DNA of 64,000 nucleotides from Phoebastria nigripes (lineage: Eukaryota > Chordata > Aves > Procellariiformes > Diomedeidae): assembly GCA_035582835.1 (NCBI GenBank), contig JAYKAV010002661.1:616041-680040 (forward strand), written 5' to 3'. How positions within the stretch are numbered: the first letter of the stretch is position 1; each line of letters begins with the position of its first letter. Below the pieces are notes generated by a model. That model was not told where the DNA came from. It worked only from the letters and a program-made list of their open reading frames with translations, and searched no databases. The position numbers and the translations under genes were made by a program. Shown here in pieces: positions 12,617-26,551 of this stretch.

Positions 12617-14878
12617 TTTTAAAGCAGGTTATTAATTCTGCTTTTTAAAGAGAGAGGGAGGATATACTATTTTGATTCATGGGGCTATCACCTGCCACTT
12701 TATATCTGGTCTCAGGTGATCTGTAAGACCCCTGCCAAAACACTTTACTCTTCTCCTGACTGTAAACAGGTTTCACTTCTGTGTTGGGCAGAGCTGGAGA
12801 CAGATCTAATCCTTGACATCATTAAAGTGCCTGTAGAAGAAAACTTTAATACCCTATGGGGCATTTCTATATGTATATTTTATAACATGATTTCCATATA
12901 CATCAGCCCATAAAACTAACTCCATAAAAACATACTTTGAAGGAGAACTGTTTTCTTAGACACTAAATCAGGTGAATACGATTTTATATGGTGTGCAAAA
13001 GAGATCTCTTTGTCAGAAAAGGGCTTGAGCTGCTTAGCTCAGATCCAGGTTGGAATCCGAACAGTCCGAAGTTCAAGGCAGCTTGGCACTTGGTTTTGGT
13101 CCAAGCCCAAATCCCTCCAAATTTCCCAGGAGCTTGAGTCACTCACTTCCCCCTTTGCCTCGGTGTGGGTGGTTCAGACTCCCATGGACTGACCCCTTTT
13201 CAGAGCATTTAGCTCGGCCTTGTGTTTCGTGCGTGTGGTCACAAACAGCTGAGTGGTACTTCTTGCTCCATCTGAAATCTGCAAGTAATGCATGCCTTTT
13301 TCACTACGGTCTTCACAGATGCTCTTCAGCCCTGGCAGATGGATTGCCCACAATAATTTTTCCCACCATAGCTTGTTGCAGTGAAGTCTCATTACCATCT
13401 GCAAACTGGCTGCAGAGGGCGTCTGGGTTAGTCTGGGTCAGAAAACAGTGGGATTTCTTCTTTGGTCCAACTCATGGAGATCAATGGGTCTTGGGAACTA
13501 AAGGGTTCAAATCCCAGCTTCTGTAACTGTATAATTTAACTGATAATCACACTTTCCACTATAGGAACTTTTGTTATTCTCTCCACTGCCCAGAGGTGTT
13601 CATATTTCAGTTACTTGGCATGGTAACAAAATCAGGCAGTGTTAGCCGAAATAAAATGATGCCAATCCATGGCTGAGCATCAGGGAAAGCAAAGCTGCCT
13701 TCTGATTCTCTGGGTGATTGACAAGATGGGGTAAAAAACTCTCTTTAGCTCATGTGTTGCTCTGTAGAGGCTTGACTACCCTGCAAATCCCTGATGGCTG
13801 ATTTTCAGAGAGCAGACTGAGTTGTCTTGATGAAGGACTAAGGTACCACATTGTCATTAACAGCCTTAAAAATGCCCTACCTAATTCATAGCTTTGGCAT
13901 GCACCTCCCTTAGCTTATGCTTGGCAGCCACTGTAGGTAGCCATCCCACGCTGCATGCAAGGGTAAACCTGGCAAAATAGGAATCACCATAATTCTAGTG
14001 CAACATGGTGAAGATGGTGTTACAGCTGAGCCCCGCAGTAGTGTGTGTGCATCTGAAGGACGCTTCCCTGCATAGCAATGATTTCCTTCCTCCCCTTTCA
14101 CCCACGCTTTTGAATATCCTGCTTAACTCCTGGCAGTATCTCTACCATTCATTTGGTGAAGAATCTCCCCCCATATGCACTTAGAAGTCTCTCCTGCATA
14201 TTTTCCCAATCATTTGCCAGTGATCTCCTTCACTCAGCAAGGCTTTTAAAGAGGTGGGAACCAGACTTTCCCCTCTGGCATCAACAAGGGCAGAGTCCAG
14301 CAAGAAGCCACTCCTGCTCCTGTCAGCAGTTTGCAGACTATCAGCAATGCAATTAACCTAATGCCAGAAATGATAATGTGCCTAGCCCTTGCCTGTTCCA
14401 CCCATACTTTGCTCCCAACGAAGTGCCATAGCATTCATTGCGAAGTAGTTCACTGAACCTTCATTTAATTCTTATCCCTAGCTGAGGCTTCACCATATGC
14501 AGTTTTCTTTCTGTCATCTTCTTGGATCTGCAGAAGTTAATTATACGAACAAGCACCAGTGACCAGGATAAGCGGCGTAATACAGCTGACATGTAGTCCT
14601 TGCTGATATGAAGCCTCTATTGCCATCTCATGTCATGACTGGGGCTTCCTTTTTAGTGGTCCATCAGCTAGCTCTCCTTTCCTAGTGCCCTTCAGACAGC
14701 TTTTCTTAAGAGGCTCTTTCTTCCTATGCTAACACCTCCAAAGAGGGAAACCAAGAAGAGCCACAGTCCAGGTGTGGGTGTTGCACCCTGAGAGGAAGGC
14801 AACCCATGGCAGTGGTAAGGACTGTTCGGCAGCAGAGTGTCTTTGACCCTGTCCAAGGAGCCCAAACTTCCTCCTGCT

Positions 14879-14913
14879 CACTCTTTCCTTCCCTCCCTTC
14901 CTTCCTCCCTCCC
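14879..14913 (+). repeat. Polypyrimidine tract, CTTCC-like
   Basis: An uninterrupted C/T stretch built from CTTCC and CCTCC words, hence a polypurine strand on the minus side. This is simple sequence. Confidence 0.75.
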
Positions 14914-15080
14914 ATGTCTCTTTCTCCCCTGAGGAGCATTTCCAAGTCTTCTTAGTGCTTTGCAGGATTCGCTAGCTGGGGGAATGCAAGGTGATGTGCA
15001 CACACTAAATGACTGCATCTTCTTCCCCAGTCCCAAATGCTATAAAGAAGGCATGGCGTCAGCACCTTTTTTGGAGAGGG

Positions 15081-15104
15081 AAAAAAAAAAAAAGAAAAAA
15101 AAGA
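15081..15104 (+). repeat. A-rich tract
   Basis: About 24 bases of A interrupted by G, without a recognisable element in front of it. Confidence 0.8.
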
Positions 15105-17087
15105 ATATTCTGGATTACTGTAACCTCTGAAAAACCCGAGAGGACCTACATCAGAGTCCATCCAATGGCACAGGGGTACTTTAACTTCAAGTGCCTCACA
15201 CAAGTTTGAGCCTAGCTAAAAGAAATATGTAGAGGCACCATTTAAAAGAAAAATGAAGTATACCCGACAAGAACATTTAAAAAGTGCTCCATAAATTTCC
15301 TTTTCAGCAATAACTATGAGATTCTGAAGTGACAGTTCAGGAGGGAATGAGCATCTACAAAGCCTAGATGGAAAACTCATCATCCCTGTTTTTTACAAGC
15401 AAAAGTTCAGACACTTTTTGGTTTTTGTTTGGCAGCAATGAGGAGATGAGGTCACTGAGTAGACAAAAATAATTATCAAGCCACTAGAGAAGTTGCAAGT
15501 TAGATTGTGAATAAATGCACCCACAACACTGGTATGGGAAATCCATACTTAGTTTCTGTAGACAGTGCCCTTGTATCAAGCGTAACCAGCAAGTTCCAGC
15601 ATTCCCCCAGCGCTCATAACGTTAATTCTCACCACTGGAAGGGTTTCCCTGCACCTAAACAGGCTGTTTTTCCGCTGATGTAAGAAGAGCTCTGTGGAAG
15701 CATGGAAGGATCCTGAGCACACAGCCCCTACAGGGAAGGACACATTTGCATTTCATCATTTCAAACAGAGCTGTGAATATAACTGTTTTTTCAATGACTG
15801 GTTAGACAAAAAAAAGAAGTCATTCATTTTACCTCTTAGAAAAATTAAGATGAGGTAAACTTCAGCACAAAGCACCATTTCAAAATGGAAAGTAGAAACA
15901 TTTTGAGAACAGGGAAAACAAGTATTTAGACTTCATTTTAAAAGTCTCTCTCTTCCCCCACTCCCTCTAAAATAACCATCATCATTTAACAAGTTTTAAT
16001 ATCTACTTTTGGTCACACTGAATCTGGCCATTTTTCTGTCCAAGAAGTTANTTTTTTTTTCTGGTTCTTGGTTTGCATTTGTAGGTTTTTTTGCCTAGGC
16101 TCATTTTGAATAAGCTTTATAGAATATTTGATGCCTCCAATCCCTTCTGAGAATACAGGTATTTTTATCCCTGGTTTCAGAGTGAGAAAGAAAAGGAGAC
16201 CANGAAGCCAGGGCTCAAAGCCAGCATTCCCTTCCTTTGTTCATTCCTCTAAGTAATATTTTCCTATTTCTAGCTCTCCCCTCTAACAACGTATTATTCT
16301 TAATATATTCAGCAGGAAGAAAAGGGACTTTTCTGCTGTACATCTGGAGTCTGAAAATGACCAGAGCAGGTGCCTGAACCCTCTACACCCTAAAACTCCC
16401 TAACGGTTCAGGCTTGCTATCGACTGAACAAAGACAGCCATCCTTGAAAACAGACATACTTTCCAACTGCATCTGTTTGCCTAGAAGAAAAAAATTATGA
16501 ATTATTCTGTGTAATCATACTCCTGTATCACGGCTCCCGTCAGCTGATATTATATGCGAATAACAAACCAATCTCAGTCCCACAAATTTTAAAGGACAAC
16601 AAAACCCCGTGAAGTATATATAATGTTAGATGAATGGAACCAAAATAACAATCCATCTAGCAAGGAGAAAACCACACTTGTTCTAGGGAAAAGGACTATA
16701 TTCTGCTTGAACCGGAGAGTAAAAATATATAATTTATAATAGCAAATAAAAGCAACACTATCCCCAGTGCAGAGAGGAAAAACACAGCTTTTAGAGTAAA
16801 TCTCAAAGGATAAAGAAGTCACTCAAAAAAATCACGTAAATATGAGTCCCTGCTTACATTTTTCCACTTGTCACTCTTCTATGTTTCACAATTTCTTGAT
16901 GTTTCTGTGGTTGCATCTTATACTGTACACTATATATCATGGCTCCTTAAAACATCCCATGGCAAATCTTGGCACAAAAGTTTGAGACAATGCCACCTCC
17001 AGCTGTCTGCCCACCACGTCTGCTGCATGTACCACCCCAGCAGCAGACGCGTCCTCACCACCAGGTTTCCCTGCCTTGCTGGGTGTG

Positions 17088-17126
17088 TGGTGTATAATCG
17101 TGGTGTATAATCATGGTGTATAATCA
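17088..17126 (+). repeat. 13-bp tandem repeat, three copies
   Basis: Three consecutive units of TGGTGTATAATCA; the first ends in G in place of A. A partial fourth unit (TGAT) follows. Flanks are unrelated. Confidence 0.9.
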
Positions 17127-18016
17127 TGATATTACATGCACAATGATGAGTGCTCTAAACTGTCACAAGCCAGCTCAGCCACTGAGAGATCGGGAAACGG
17201 ATCTGGCTGAAAACTTTTCTCCCCGGGTTAGTCTTTAAGTGGATTTGCTCACCAGGTGGCCAGGCAAACCAGTTGCGCTGCACATCCACAGGGAATGGAT
17301 GTGCAGAATGGGGATGAGCAGCTCAGCTCCACAAGACAGGGAAACCATTTTTAATTTCCTCTTCAAAGCCCACTATTAAGTGGAAACACATAACACACAG
17401 CCTTTGCAAAGGTCTCTAACATAAATTCACTGAACTTTAGGTGATGCTATTGAAAACAAGGCTCAGACCAAAACAGTAATGCATCCTCATGCTGTCTCCT
17501 GCTCTAGGCTCCTCATCACTCTGAGCTATTCTTTAAGCATAGGTCAGATCTTTTTCAAAATCCATTCTGTTCCCTTCCCTGCTGCACGTGGTTTCTCTTC
17601 TTCTTCTGCCCTCTTCTGTATTAGTCTTCTGTCCTTTTCCTTTTCTCTATCAAAGTGGCTAGAGAGAAATGTTTTCTATTATTGTCTTCCTTTACCTTTG
17701 ATGTCTCCACAAGCCTCAACAGCTAATAGTATCTCTGGTGATGCTGATGTGAATTTAGAAATAAAAATACTGTGGAGTATACTGTGAAAGTATACCAAAA
17801 TATCCCAAAAATTGCAACCAACATTTTATTCCAGTCAAAATTATTTACCCTTTTATTTTTCTGTGTGACCACTGAGCCAATCCCTTCTTTAGCTTTGGCC
17901 ATTCCCTCCCACCAACGGCTCACCCCGCCTAGTGATATCACGCTTGGTCTTCCTTCTACAGCTTCTAGCCCTCTTCAGGTGCCAGGACATATTTAGCATC
18001 ACCAAAGACAAGAGCT

Positions 18017-18088
18017 TTCCAATCATTAGCTACAGTGTTAAACAGACATACCTTCCAGTCATTAGCTACAGTGTTAAACAGACATACC
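18017..18088 (+). repeat. 36-bp tandem duplication, two copies
   Basis: The unit begins TTCC(A)ATCATTAGCTAC and ends AACAGACATACC. Copy one is 18017-18052 and copy two is 18053-18088, with a single visible mismatch (AATC against AGTC). The near identity points to a recent local duplication. Confidence 0.95.
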
Positions 18089-18561
18089 TTGTCTTGATCT
18101 GTAATGCTAAATAATGATAAAAGGGTTGTGTACATATAGAGTGCTGTGTATGCACAGCTTCACTCAGCAAGGTGGAGTAGGACGTAGGCAGGAATTTGTG
18201 ATTTTGTCCCCTTTGGTGGCTGCTCAAGAAAGGAAAAATCAGGCCCCACTAATAGACATTCTCTTCCTCAGCCTAAAGTGCAGACAGGACAGACATCCTC
18301 TTTCAGGTCTTTCAGGAGTCACATTTTAACTTGTGATTCCCACATCTGTACTTGCAGTGTCTAAACCGACCATGCTACTGTTAACTACACAAGGACACAC
18401 AAAGCTCATCTCCGATTCAATCTAGAGAGGTGAAAGTGTCAACATCTAAGTGAAAGTTGCAAGAATTTGCTGTATGCCTTCCTGTGTTGAAAAAAGGAAG
18501 AAAAATTCTTTTGAAAATTTTATCCAGAGGGATTTTCTAAGTTTGTCTTATCTGCAGTTTT

Positions 18562-18583
18562 ACACACACACACACACATACAC
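18562..18583 (+). repeat. (AC)n microsatellite
   Basis: Nine or so AC units interrupted once by AT (ACATACAC). Likely length-variable between individuals. Confidence 0.9.
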
Positions 18584-19804
18584 GCTCTCACGTAGATTTT
18601 TTCTTCCCTTACATATTTCCTCCTTACTGCAGTAAATACAGTTTGTGGGTGGAGAAATGTGGGTTTGCAAGCTTTCCAAGATAACAGCATTGTCTTGATA
18701 TTAGACCATATTTCCTTGCTTCCTACCACTGCCATTTCAAGAGTTTATAATTAAAATAAAGCTCTTAAAAAGCAGCTGACAGGATGCTCTTTTCCCCATA
18801 ACCACTATTGTTTTCGAAGGAAGGGAAAAGCTGAAGGTTTAATAGCTTAAATACAACTCCCTGATGAAGATTCAAGTACAACAAAAATAAATGTCTTTTA
18901 AAAAACAGACCACCATCATTTCTAGACTCCTTTACTGGAAAGAAAGCATCTAGTTTTATAAGTAGTTAAACAGTGCTGAGCATGACGAGGAAGAAGAGGT
19001 CATTCTTCAGTGAAGCTTAAGATCTTGCAACATTACATCTTCAGTTAGTATAAAAAGGAGAAGTGATCCAAACCCATGACCATTCTTGGCAATCAACAGC
19101 CTATGAAAGTGCTGAGAACCTGAAACCAACATCGCATTGAAAGAACTTTTGCTTCCTCCCATTTTGCCATTTCTCCACCCACCAGGTGTTTGTCCCTTCA
19201 GCCTGAAGGCACCACATGTGTCAGTGGTATTTTCAATGGCTGTGTGGAGCAGAGGTTCAATACAGAAGGAAAAGGTGTCAGCAAGTTAGGAAAAGTCTAG
19301 CAGGAGCACATGCAAGACTTTGTTNTGTAATTTAGCCAGGGTTTCCCTCAACAACCTTCTAATCAGCCCTGAGGAAGATGCATTGATGTCGTCTGACAAG
19401 GACATGGTCTTTTGTTTCTTGGAAAAGGAAAAAAAAAAAACCCACAGTCAGGCCTAAGCTCTTTAACTGGAATTTCTCACTTCCCTGGTTCTTTGCCAGA
19501 CTTGCTTTTGCTATCAAACAATCAAGTCTCAGTGGATAACAGAAAGGTTTTTGTTTTTCCACTGAATTTAAGTCTTCTGTGAACTCCAAATAGCTCAGCA
19601 AAAATCAAGGTTCTACAGGATTTTCCTCCTTCAAAACACTGGTGGAGGCTTTCTCTTGAGCTTCAATGCTACCATTGCAGTAATTAAGCTGACTGAAGAT
19701 GTGCATAAAGCGAGAGCTGGCACCCACACTCCGTTCATGTAAAACTGATGTTTGATTTACTATTAATAGTCCTTTGAAAAGAAATGAAATGACAAATCCT
19801 GTAT

Positions 19805-20290
19805 ATTGATCTCAGAGTTGCACATTCCTCATACAACGTGCTGCAATATTTGTATAGCGCACAGAAGACAGACGCAAGCCTATATCTGTATCCCCTCGTC
19901 TGCTCCCGCCAGCACAGTATGAGAGTTCATTAACTTGATCGAAAGCAGAAGTGCCTTTTCTCCCCAACCCATTAGAGAGATACAGATTCAAACAGGCAGA
20001 GAACCTCCTCGGTACCTGCTCAGACAACCCTCTAAATCACATTCTCATCAGTGGCTCTAAGCCGTGGAGTTGGACTGCGGCTTCTACAAAATCAGTTTGT
20101 TTTTCAGAAGTTGCTAAACTCATCCTTCAGCCTCTTGGATGCCTTTGCGACAGGAGGCACTCGGACAGCGTCCGCTGCAATGCTATCCAGACACACCTGC
20201 CAAGGGGTCTCGTCCCGTGCAATGGGCATGACTGGAGTGAACAGCTAAGCCTGCTGAAGCCTGACATGAATCGTGCCTAATCAATGCCTT
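19805..20290. promoter_or_regulatory. CpG-enriched unique block, function unknown
   Basis: The second half (about 20060-20275) holds around nine CpGs, above the local background, within unique sequence. Open frames of 65-109 codons overlap in different frames with no recognisable domain. It could be a regulatory element or an unrecognised exon; I cannot decide from sequence alone. Confidence 0.2.
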
Positions 20291-20299
20291 AGAAAATCC

Positions 20300-23200
20300 C
20301 TGAGCTGCTCCTTAGACCTTACTAGGCAGTTTCTATAAAACATGAAAAAAGTAATTTGAATGGAGGCAATGGTCAGGTTAGATAAACACAGCAAGAGAAA
20401 GTGCTCCACAGGCAGAGAGCTTGCTGCTTTTTGGCTTTCCACACCCCACTTCACATTATATGGCATTCAAAGTGTAGATGCGAACCAGGCTAAAACAGTG
20501 CCTGGCTAAAATATATCTCCCAAGCTGCCTGCAGTTCTTCGGTATATCAGGCATCCTTTTCTGTGTCTGCCTGTCCAGCCCACCAGTCCATGCTGGGACC
20601 AGCTGGTGGGGTGACTGGGCTGTGCAGGGCAGCAGCACCCCATCCCTCTGTGCGCTGCCAGCACATAGGACCCACCGCTCAGCAGCCGGGCAAGCCTTGC
20701 AAGGGGGGAAGGAGCAACCGAAGCACCAGGGAGCTGCTGAGTCTCTCAAGAGATGCAAATGGGCTCTGTGAGGCGGAGGAGGAAAAGTAGGGACTGACAA
20801 ATACTGTGCTGTGCAGAGAGCTGCCAAGCAGCTGATGGATGGTGCCTGGCCCTCTGCAGGGACTAGGGACCAGTTGGCAAAGGCAAGAGAGGAGAAGGCT
20901 CTATTTTTCCATGGCTAGCCAAGGGAGTATAACTTTCCTGTGGGCTCTTTTATTTATCATGGGCCCACCAAAAAAAGGTGCTGCATTTTGCAAATCCTTG
21001 TGTGCGCACAGCAGAACATGAACCACCTCTCTGGAAAATCACTGCAGGACATAAACAGCACTATATATCACAGCGGCTACAACTGCAGTAGCAAACTGAA
21101 ATGGGCCAGGGCATGGATCCAATCACTGGCACCTGAGCATCTGCACTATTTAGCTGTTGGTGTGCTTATTGGCACAGTTTTGGCCTGTGCCCACTGTCCC
21201 AGGCAATGCCAGGGCATGTTTTGGTGCTGGGGATTTTTCACAATAGGCAGTATTGATGAGATATTACTTTGTTTTGGGAGGAAGACAGCTTACCTATATG
21301 ATTGCAAGCTGTGCCACTTGCTGTCAGGGCTGGAGAAGGAGCCCTGATCTGGTTTATTTCCTGGTAGAGATAGAGCCATCAAGGCCAGAACTGGCCTGCT
21401 TCTGTGCAAAATTTCATAATTATTGTTATAACTATTTTTAATAAAAAGCCATAGCTATGCTACCAAGAAAAGCAAATATAATGTACTAAAATGCATGTTT
21501 GGACATTTATTAAATTGGTGAAAGATTAAGTCAGATGTATTTGATGCTGCATAGTATATCTATATTAGTTTTTATGCTAAAAATACCTGGCAAAGGCTAA
21601 ATCGAGTAGCTTATAAAAACCCATGATTCTCCCACTTTACACATTTTATTTTCTTGCCTGTCAGACTCTGGAAGGTTGGCTGCTCCTGATCTAGTGCAAG
21701 CAACATTTAACATCATAGCAATCAGCAGTGATCAAAGCTACTTCAGCTGAAAGTTCATTTTTTGCCTGTGATACCGAGTATTATTTGCCGTGGTGCACAC
21801 CAGCTGTGTATGATCCTTTCCTCCAAAGGGATAACTCCTCAGTGAGACACATGGCACCAAACAAGCTAACCGTGCTCGTTGTTTACAATATCTGCTCCGA
21901 GACGTGGCTATGCTGTCAGCAGAAATGCTGCCAGGGGCGAGAAGAGTTCCTTAAAATGTCGAAGTTATCATTACTCTCACTTCATCAAAGATCTCATTGA
22001 GACAAATTGTGGTAAAGTTCACCTCTTCCTGAGGATCCTGCCTGTCAGGAGGCTCAATTCCTCCATCTCCCAAACCACAAGCCCCTTTCCCATGGCAGGG
22101 TGCGAGGCTGCCTTGGCTTCACATGACACATACGNGATGTGCCTCCACTCTGCGAGCCACGGGGATGCAACGGGAGGAAGCAGATGTCCTGAGATAGCAT
22201 TCCTCTTTCCTCTTCAGGTTGTTGCCTGTGAGGAGTTCCCTGCGAACATCTACGGAGTTTTAATCCCTCTTTAAAACCCCCTCTTGCTGTGATGCTTACA
22301 AAAACCAACCCACAACACAGTCAATGTGAAGGTTCAGTGAGTTGAGACAAGTGCTCATCAAGTCGCTGTGACTCCACCAGGCACACTGTCCTTCCAACGG
22401 TCTCCCTCAGGGCATGCTCCTCAGTGCCTGAAGTTAGGTTTTCAGAGGAGTATTCAGAAAAAAGACCCCCTTCTCCCCATCAGCGGAGAGAGAGTCTAGC
22501 GAGAAGGGTCCCCGGGTTAGGGGCACTCTTAGGGAGCTCTCCCCTTCTTTCCCCTCCCTCCACCCCATTTCCACAGTAAGTGTTTGAGTTCCTCAGCAGG
22601 CTGTAAATAGAAGTCAACAGGAAGGGCAGGCAAGGTTGATCAGCTTTGCTCACAGCAGTAGGTGCTACTGCAGTCATCAAGGATTAGCACATGGGTTTCA
22701 ACCCCAGGACAGAGAGACAGCAAAGATGTTACACCACACACGCAAGTTTCACCTCAGTATCACTGAAAAAACTCCAAGAAGCAAGGCTCAGTTACGGGTA
22801 GCACGATTCCACTGCCTTCAAATCATCCACTCCAGATTTACACCCATGCTGCCCTTTGCATCCCTTCTTCCAAAGGAAGCATTGTAGCCTTGGATTAACA
22901 ATTCCCATTAAGAAAAAAAGAGTGTGATATTAACAGATCACAATCACCCGCAAATCATTTGGAAAAGAAGAGCTCCTTATAAACTTATGTAAAATCATGA
23001 AAAAAATTAAATGTGTTGTTTATTCTCTACGATGATAAGCAACTCGTGTATTGGTCTGGGATATTCTGTGATAACAGAAGATAATTTTCTCATTTTTACT
23101 GACAACATTAAAACCCAGGGAGCCTTTTCATTGACTAGTTCATTTTCATTTGTCCCAAACAGCCAAATGACAATTGAAAACAATGCAGCACAGCAGTGAC

Positions 23201-26200
23201 ACAACGGAGTAATTCTGAAGGCAGATTTTACAGATGTAAATGCCAATAAAGGTTGTTGGTTTTTTTTTCTTCCAAGCAGTGTAGAAACTTGCCTCCATCA
23301 ATCATTTCCAAAGGCAAGCTCTTGGGGCTTGTGGTGGATGTCATAACTGCAAGTTTAGCAAATATGTGTGTGGAAACCTGATGGGTTATTTATAAAGGTC
23401 TCCGATGTAAATATTGATGAACCAACTGTTCAGCTAAGTTACTCAGCATACATATACCNTATGTGTGAACCAGAAACCTAAAAAGCTTAGCCAACAATGA
23501 AACTCTCTGGATACGGAAAGACACCCTTTGCGGCCTGCAGGCAAATCTCAGTGCTCAATTCTTTGTTTCCTACAAGTATACTCCAGACCTTTACCTTTAC
23601 AAAGATCGTTTATATTTGCAAAATATAAAATATAAAATATATTTGAGTGCTCAGATTTGTTACTTCCCCCTAAAAATCTTGATCTCCACCTGCTGTCATC
23701 CAGGGATGCTCTTTCAGGTCTGAAAGCCATCAGTCCTTAGGTTCTTCTCCTAGGTCCAACTGCAAGTGGACCACAGCCTACATGTTTGTACCTTTGTATC
23801 CCATCCACAGAAATCATATAGAAGCAGGTCAGAGCCAGGTAGTATATGTGGTGCAAAGGCCTCTTATTTTAGTCTTAGATTTTACATCACTGACAAATGA
23901 AGGAATAGAGAAAGAAAAAAAAGGGAGTTTCTGGCCTAAGGAGGAAGTTGAAGAGCTAAAACCTTCTTCCCACAATGTATAACTGCAACAGGACCTTAAG
24001 AAAACTAATTCAAAACCTGCAAGTGTTACATCTGCTCCCAATGCATCTGAGACCATTATGATTTGTGTTTATATCTCAGAGACAGAGAAGCCCAAAAGTA
24101 GTAAGAAGTTGAAACTCTGCATCAGGTCACTGGGGATTTTCTTGGTCCATATACATGAACAGTCCCAAAAGGACCGGAAAGTCTTTAACTTAAAGGCAGA
24201 CTGGATCCGGAGCTCCAAGTTCATGCTCACTGAAAAGGGAGGCTCTTCAGGCTGTGCTTCACCATGGCTGGTGATACTATTTGCCAATTCTATCAACTTA
24301 GAGTGAAGATGATGGAGTTGTATTAGCAGTCCCAACAGGGGAAGAGTTGAAAGGTAGCATCAGATAATTTAGGGAGAGATTTTAGTTTAAAACCTAACTA
24401 CAGCCAGGGGTGTGGGAGATGGGGAAAATGGAGCTGTTAAAATTTGCTGGTTCTCCAAAACCAGTATGTTCTGCAGAGACAGCTGGATTTTGACAAAGTT
24501 TTGGCAAAACCCAACTAGGGGTTCAATGGAAATGTGCCTTTTGTTCAAGTTGTCTTACCTCGCTCCTAGCCAGCCCATCTCTTTTACTGTCTTGAAGTCA
24601 GAGAGCCCAGCATCTGATGTAACCTCCAACCCACACTTCTTTCCTTTCTGGAGCAGAATTCTTTTCTTCTCCTTCCTTTGCCCTTTTTTCGGACTTATTT
24701 TTTTTCCCAGCAGAAATAGTACTCTAGGACTTATACCAGATAAGCTCCTAATGATATGCCTCCTGCCTTCTTTTTTATGAAAATGCAAAAGCAAGACAAT
24801 TCCTCGTCTCCCTGACAGTGCCACTAACTTTACACAGTTTTCTCACCAGTTGCAGCAAGGGGAAGTGCTTTGATGAAGAAATGGGCATCTTGCCCTAGTT
24901 TCATAATGGCTTGACTTTAGGACTTAACAAGAACTACTTGAATGCCTCAAACACTTTTCCTTTCTCTTTCCTCTCTTCCTTCCCTCGCCAGCTAGCCTAC
25001 GCNTTGTGATCACAGTAATAATGTTGTTACACATCTCTTACACTCTTTCTGCTACCCTATTCCTTCCACCCAGGAGGGCTTTTCCGCAAGTTACAATGTT
25101 TTATGATTGTTATCTCATTTCATAAGCCATCTATCAAAGCTAATATTAACTGTATATACACCTTATTGTATTTGTACCTGGTGCATCATTGTTTGCTATT
25201 CAGTGACCCTCTGCATAACACCGTATGTGGCAGATTTGGCATTTACCTTGCTTTTTTCCTAAACTGTCTTTGTCCTTCCTCTAAACTGGTTTGGGGGATT
25301 CAGCTGTCACACACCAGCTTGTTCTCTTTCTTCCTTTCATACGCACATAAGAGAACGTTTTTTTCCTTCTCCATAGCCCTATGTGCTCAGACCACTGGTC
25401 TCCCTTTACACCTGCAGTGCTATTGCATTCTCCCTATGAGGGAGCTGCTTCCTATTAGCTTCACCTGGGATATTGAAGACCTGCTCAACAGACTGGCTAT
25501 TTAGTGGCATGCAGAGGACTTTTACCTTCTAGTTGTGCAGCAGTATGCTGGACAATTCTCCATTGCATTATTTCAATAAGCCTCTTTAACAAAACTGCAC
25601 TAAAGCTATTGTGGTAACATTTGTCCAGAGATTCAGGAAATGCATTTCATTTCCTTCAGTGGAGACTTTGGCTTATCACAACAAAGTCAAATCCTTCGGG
25701 TTTTCATTGCATTAGTCCTGCTAGTGAGAGCTGAGCATTAAAACCCCAAACAAATAACAGTTTAATACATTACACAACAGGCAAGCAGGTGTTGCCAAGA
25801 TCTAAAAGGCAGAACATTTGCAACTTTATTATTGAGCAAGGTTTTCTTTCTCTTCTTTACAACTGAATTCTCAAGATTGCTCCATAAAAAGAAGAGAGCC
25901 AGCCAGACCAAAGGGTACCTTTCCTCTGAAATAGAAGATTGAATGTAAATGCTGAATGGCATATCCTTAAAACCTGGAGATAAGATTGTGAAAAGACTTA
26001 GTAGCTGTTGTATTCTTATTTGTTCTAGGCTTAAAAGGAAGAAAGTGACTTATCAGATAAATTAATACAAAATTTCCTACTCACGATATGTTTAAAATCA
26101 TCTTAGTCTCACTAATTTTAATAGTTCAACTCTCTTCTTCTGATTGAAAATTCACCTCCCTGCTTGTTCTCATTTGCCAGCATTTTCTGCTGAGAAGTGT

Positions 26201-26500
26201 AATATACCTTGGTATATTATAGCAAAGGAAGGGGAACACGTATCCAAATGAACAGAGATTTTATGGGCTCAGAAAATTGGGACTTAAGGTGCAGCTAAAA
26301 TTCACTACACTGCAGCCAAAAGAATAAATCCATTGGCTATGAGTAATTAGTATATTCGTAGTATATTCTTGCATGGTTGAGGCAGTAAAAAACCTAAGAT
26401 TGTGTCACTAGAAAAACTGGTAGTGTTAGCAGGAAATAATTAGTAAGCCACATCTACGTCACTTAAAATCCCTATAGGGCCTAGGCACCTGTAGATTTTT
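20300..26500. other. Noncoding stretch, no gene seen
   Basis: Unique DNA with chance open frames up to about 135 codons, none with a domain. N's at 22135, 23459 and 25003. An AT-rich tandem (23619-23645) is listed separately. Confidence 0.6.
23619..23645 (+). repeat. AAATATA-type AT-rich tandem
   Basis: Repeated AAAATATA words over about 27 bases; simple sequence. Confidence 0.7.
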
Positions 26501-26529
26501 TTCTTAGGTAGGTAAATAAAGTAAGCATT

Positions 26530-26551
26530 GTGTCCCAAGATAGTGGGACAC
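26530..26551 (+). other. Perfect 8-bp inverted repeat (hairpin)
   Basis: GTGTCCCA and TGGGACAC form a perfect 8-bp stem around a 6-base AGATAG loop. No U-run follows and there is no gene nearby, so a transcript role is not indicated. Confidence 0.6.

Larger units (their letters stand above)
12280..17080. other. Noncoding stretch, no gene seen
   Basis: Unique DNA with minor simple repeats at 12605, 14879 and 15081. N's at 16051 and 16203. The 158-codon frame at 13050-13526 has no domain and is read as chance. A (TG)-type microsatellite is too short to be of note. Confidence 0.6.
17130..19800. other. Noncoding stretch, no gene seen
   Basis: Unique DNA apart from a 36-bp tandem duplication and a CA microsatellite listed separately. 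A 12-base A run lies near 19430. N at 19325. Confidence 0.6.

Noticed and set aside
13050..13526. 158-codon open frame on the plus strand
   Set aside because: No domain, no codon signature, and it overlaps other frames on both strands.
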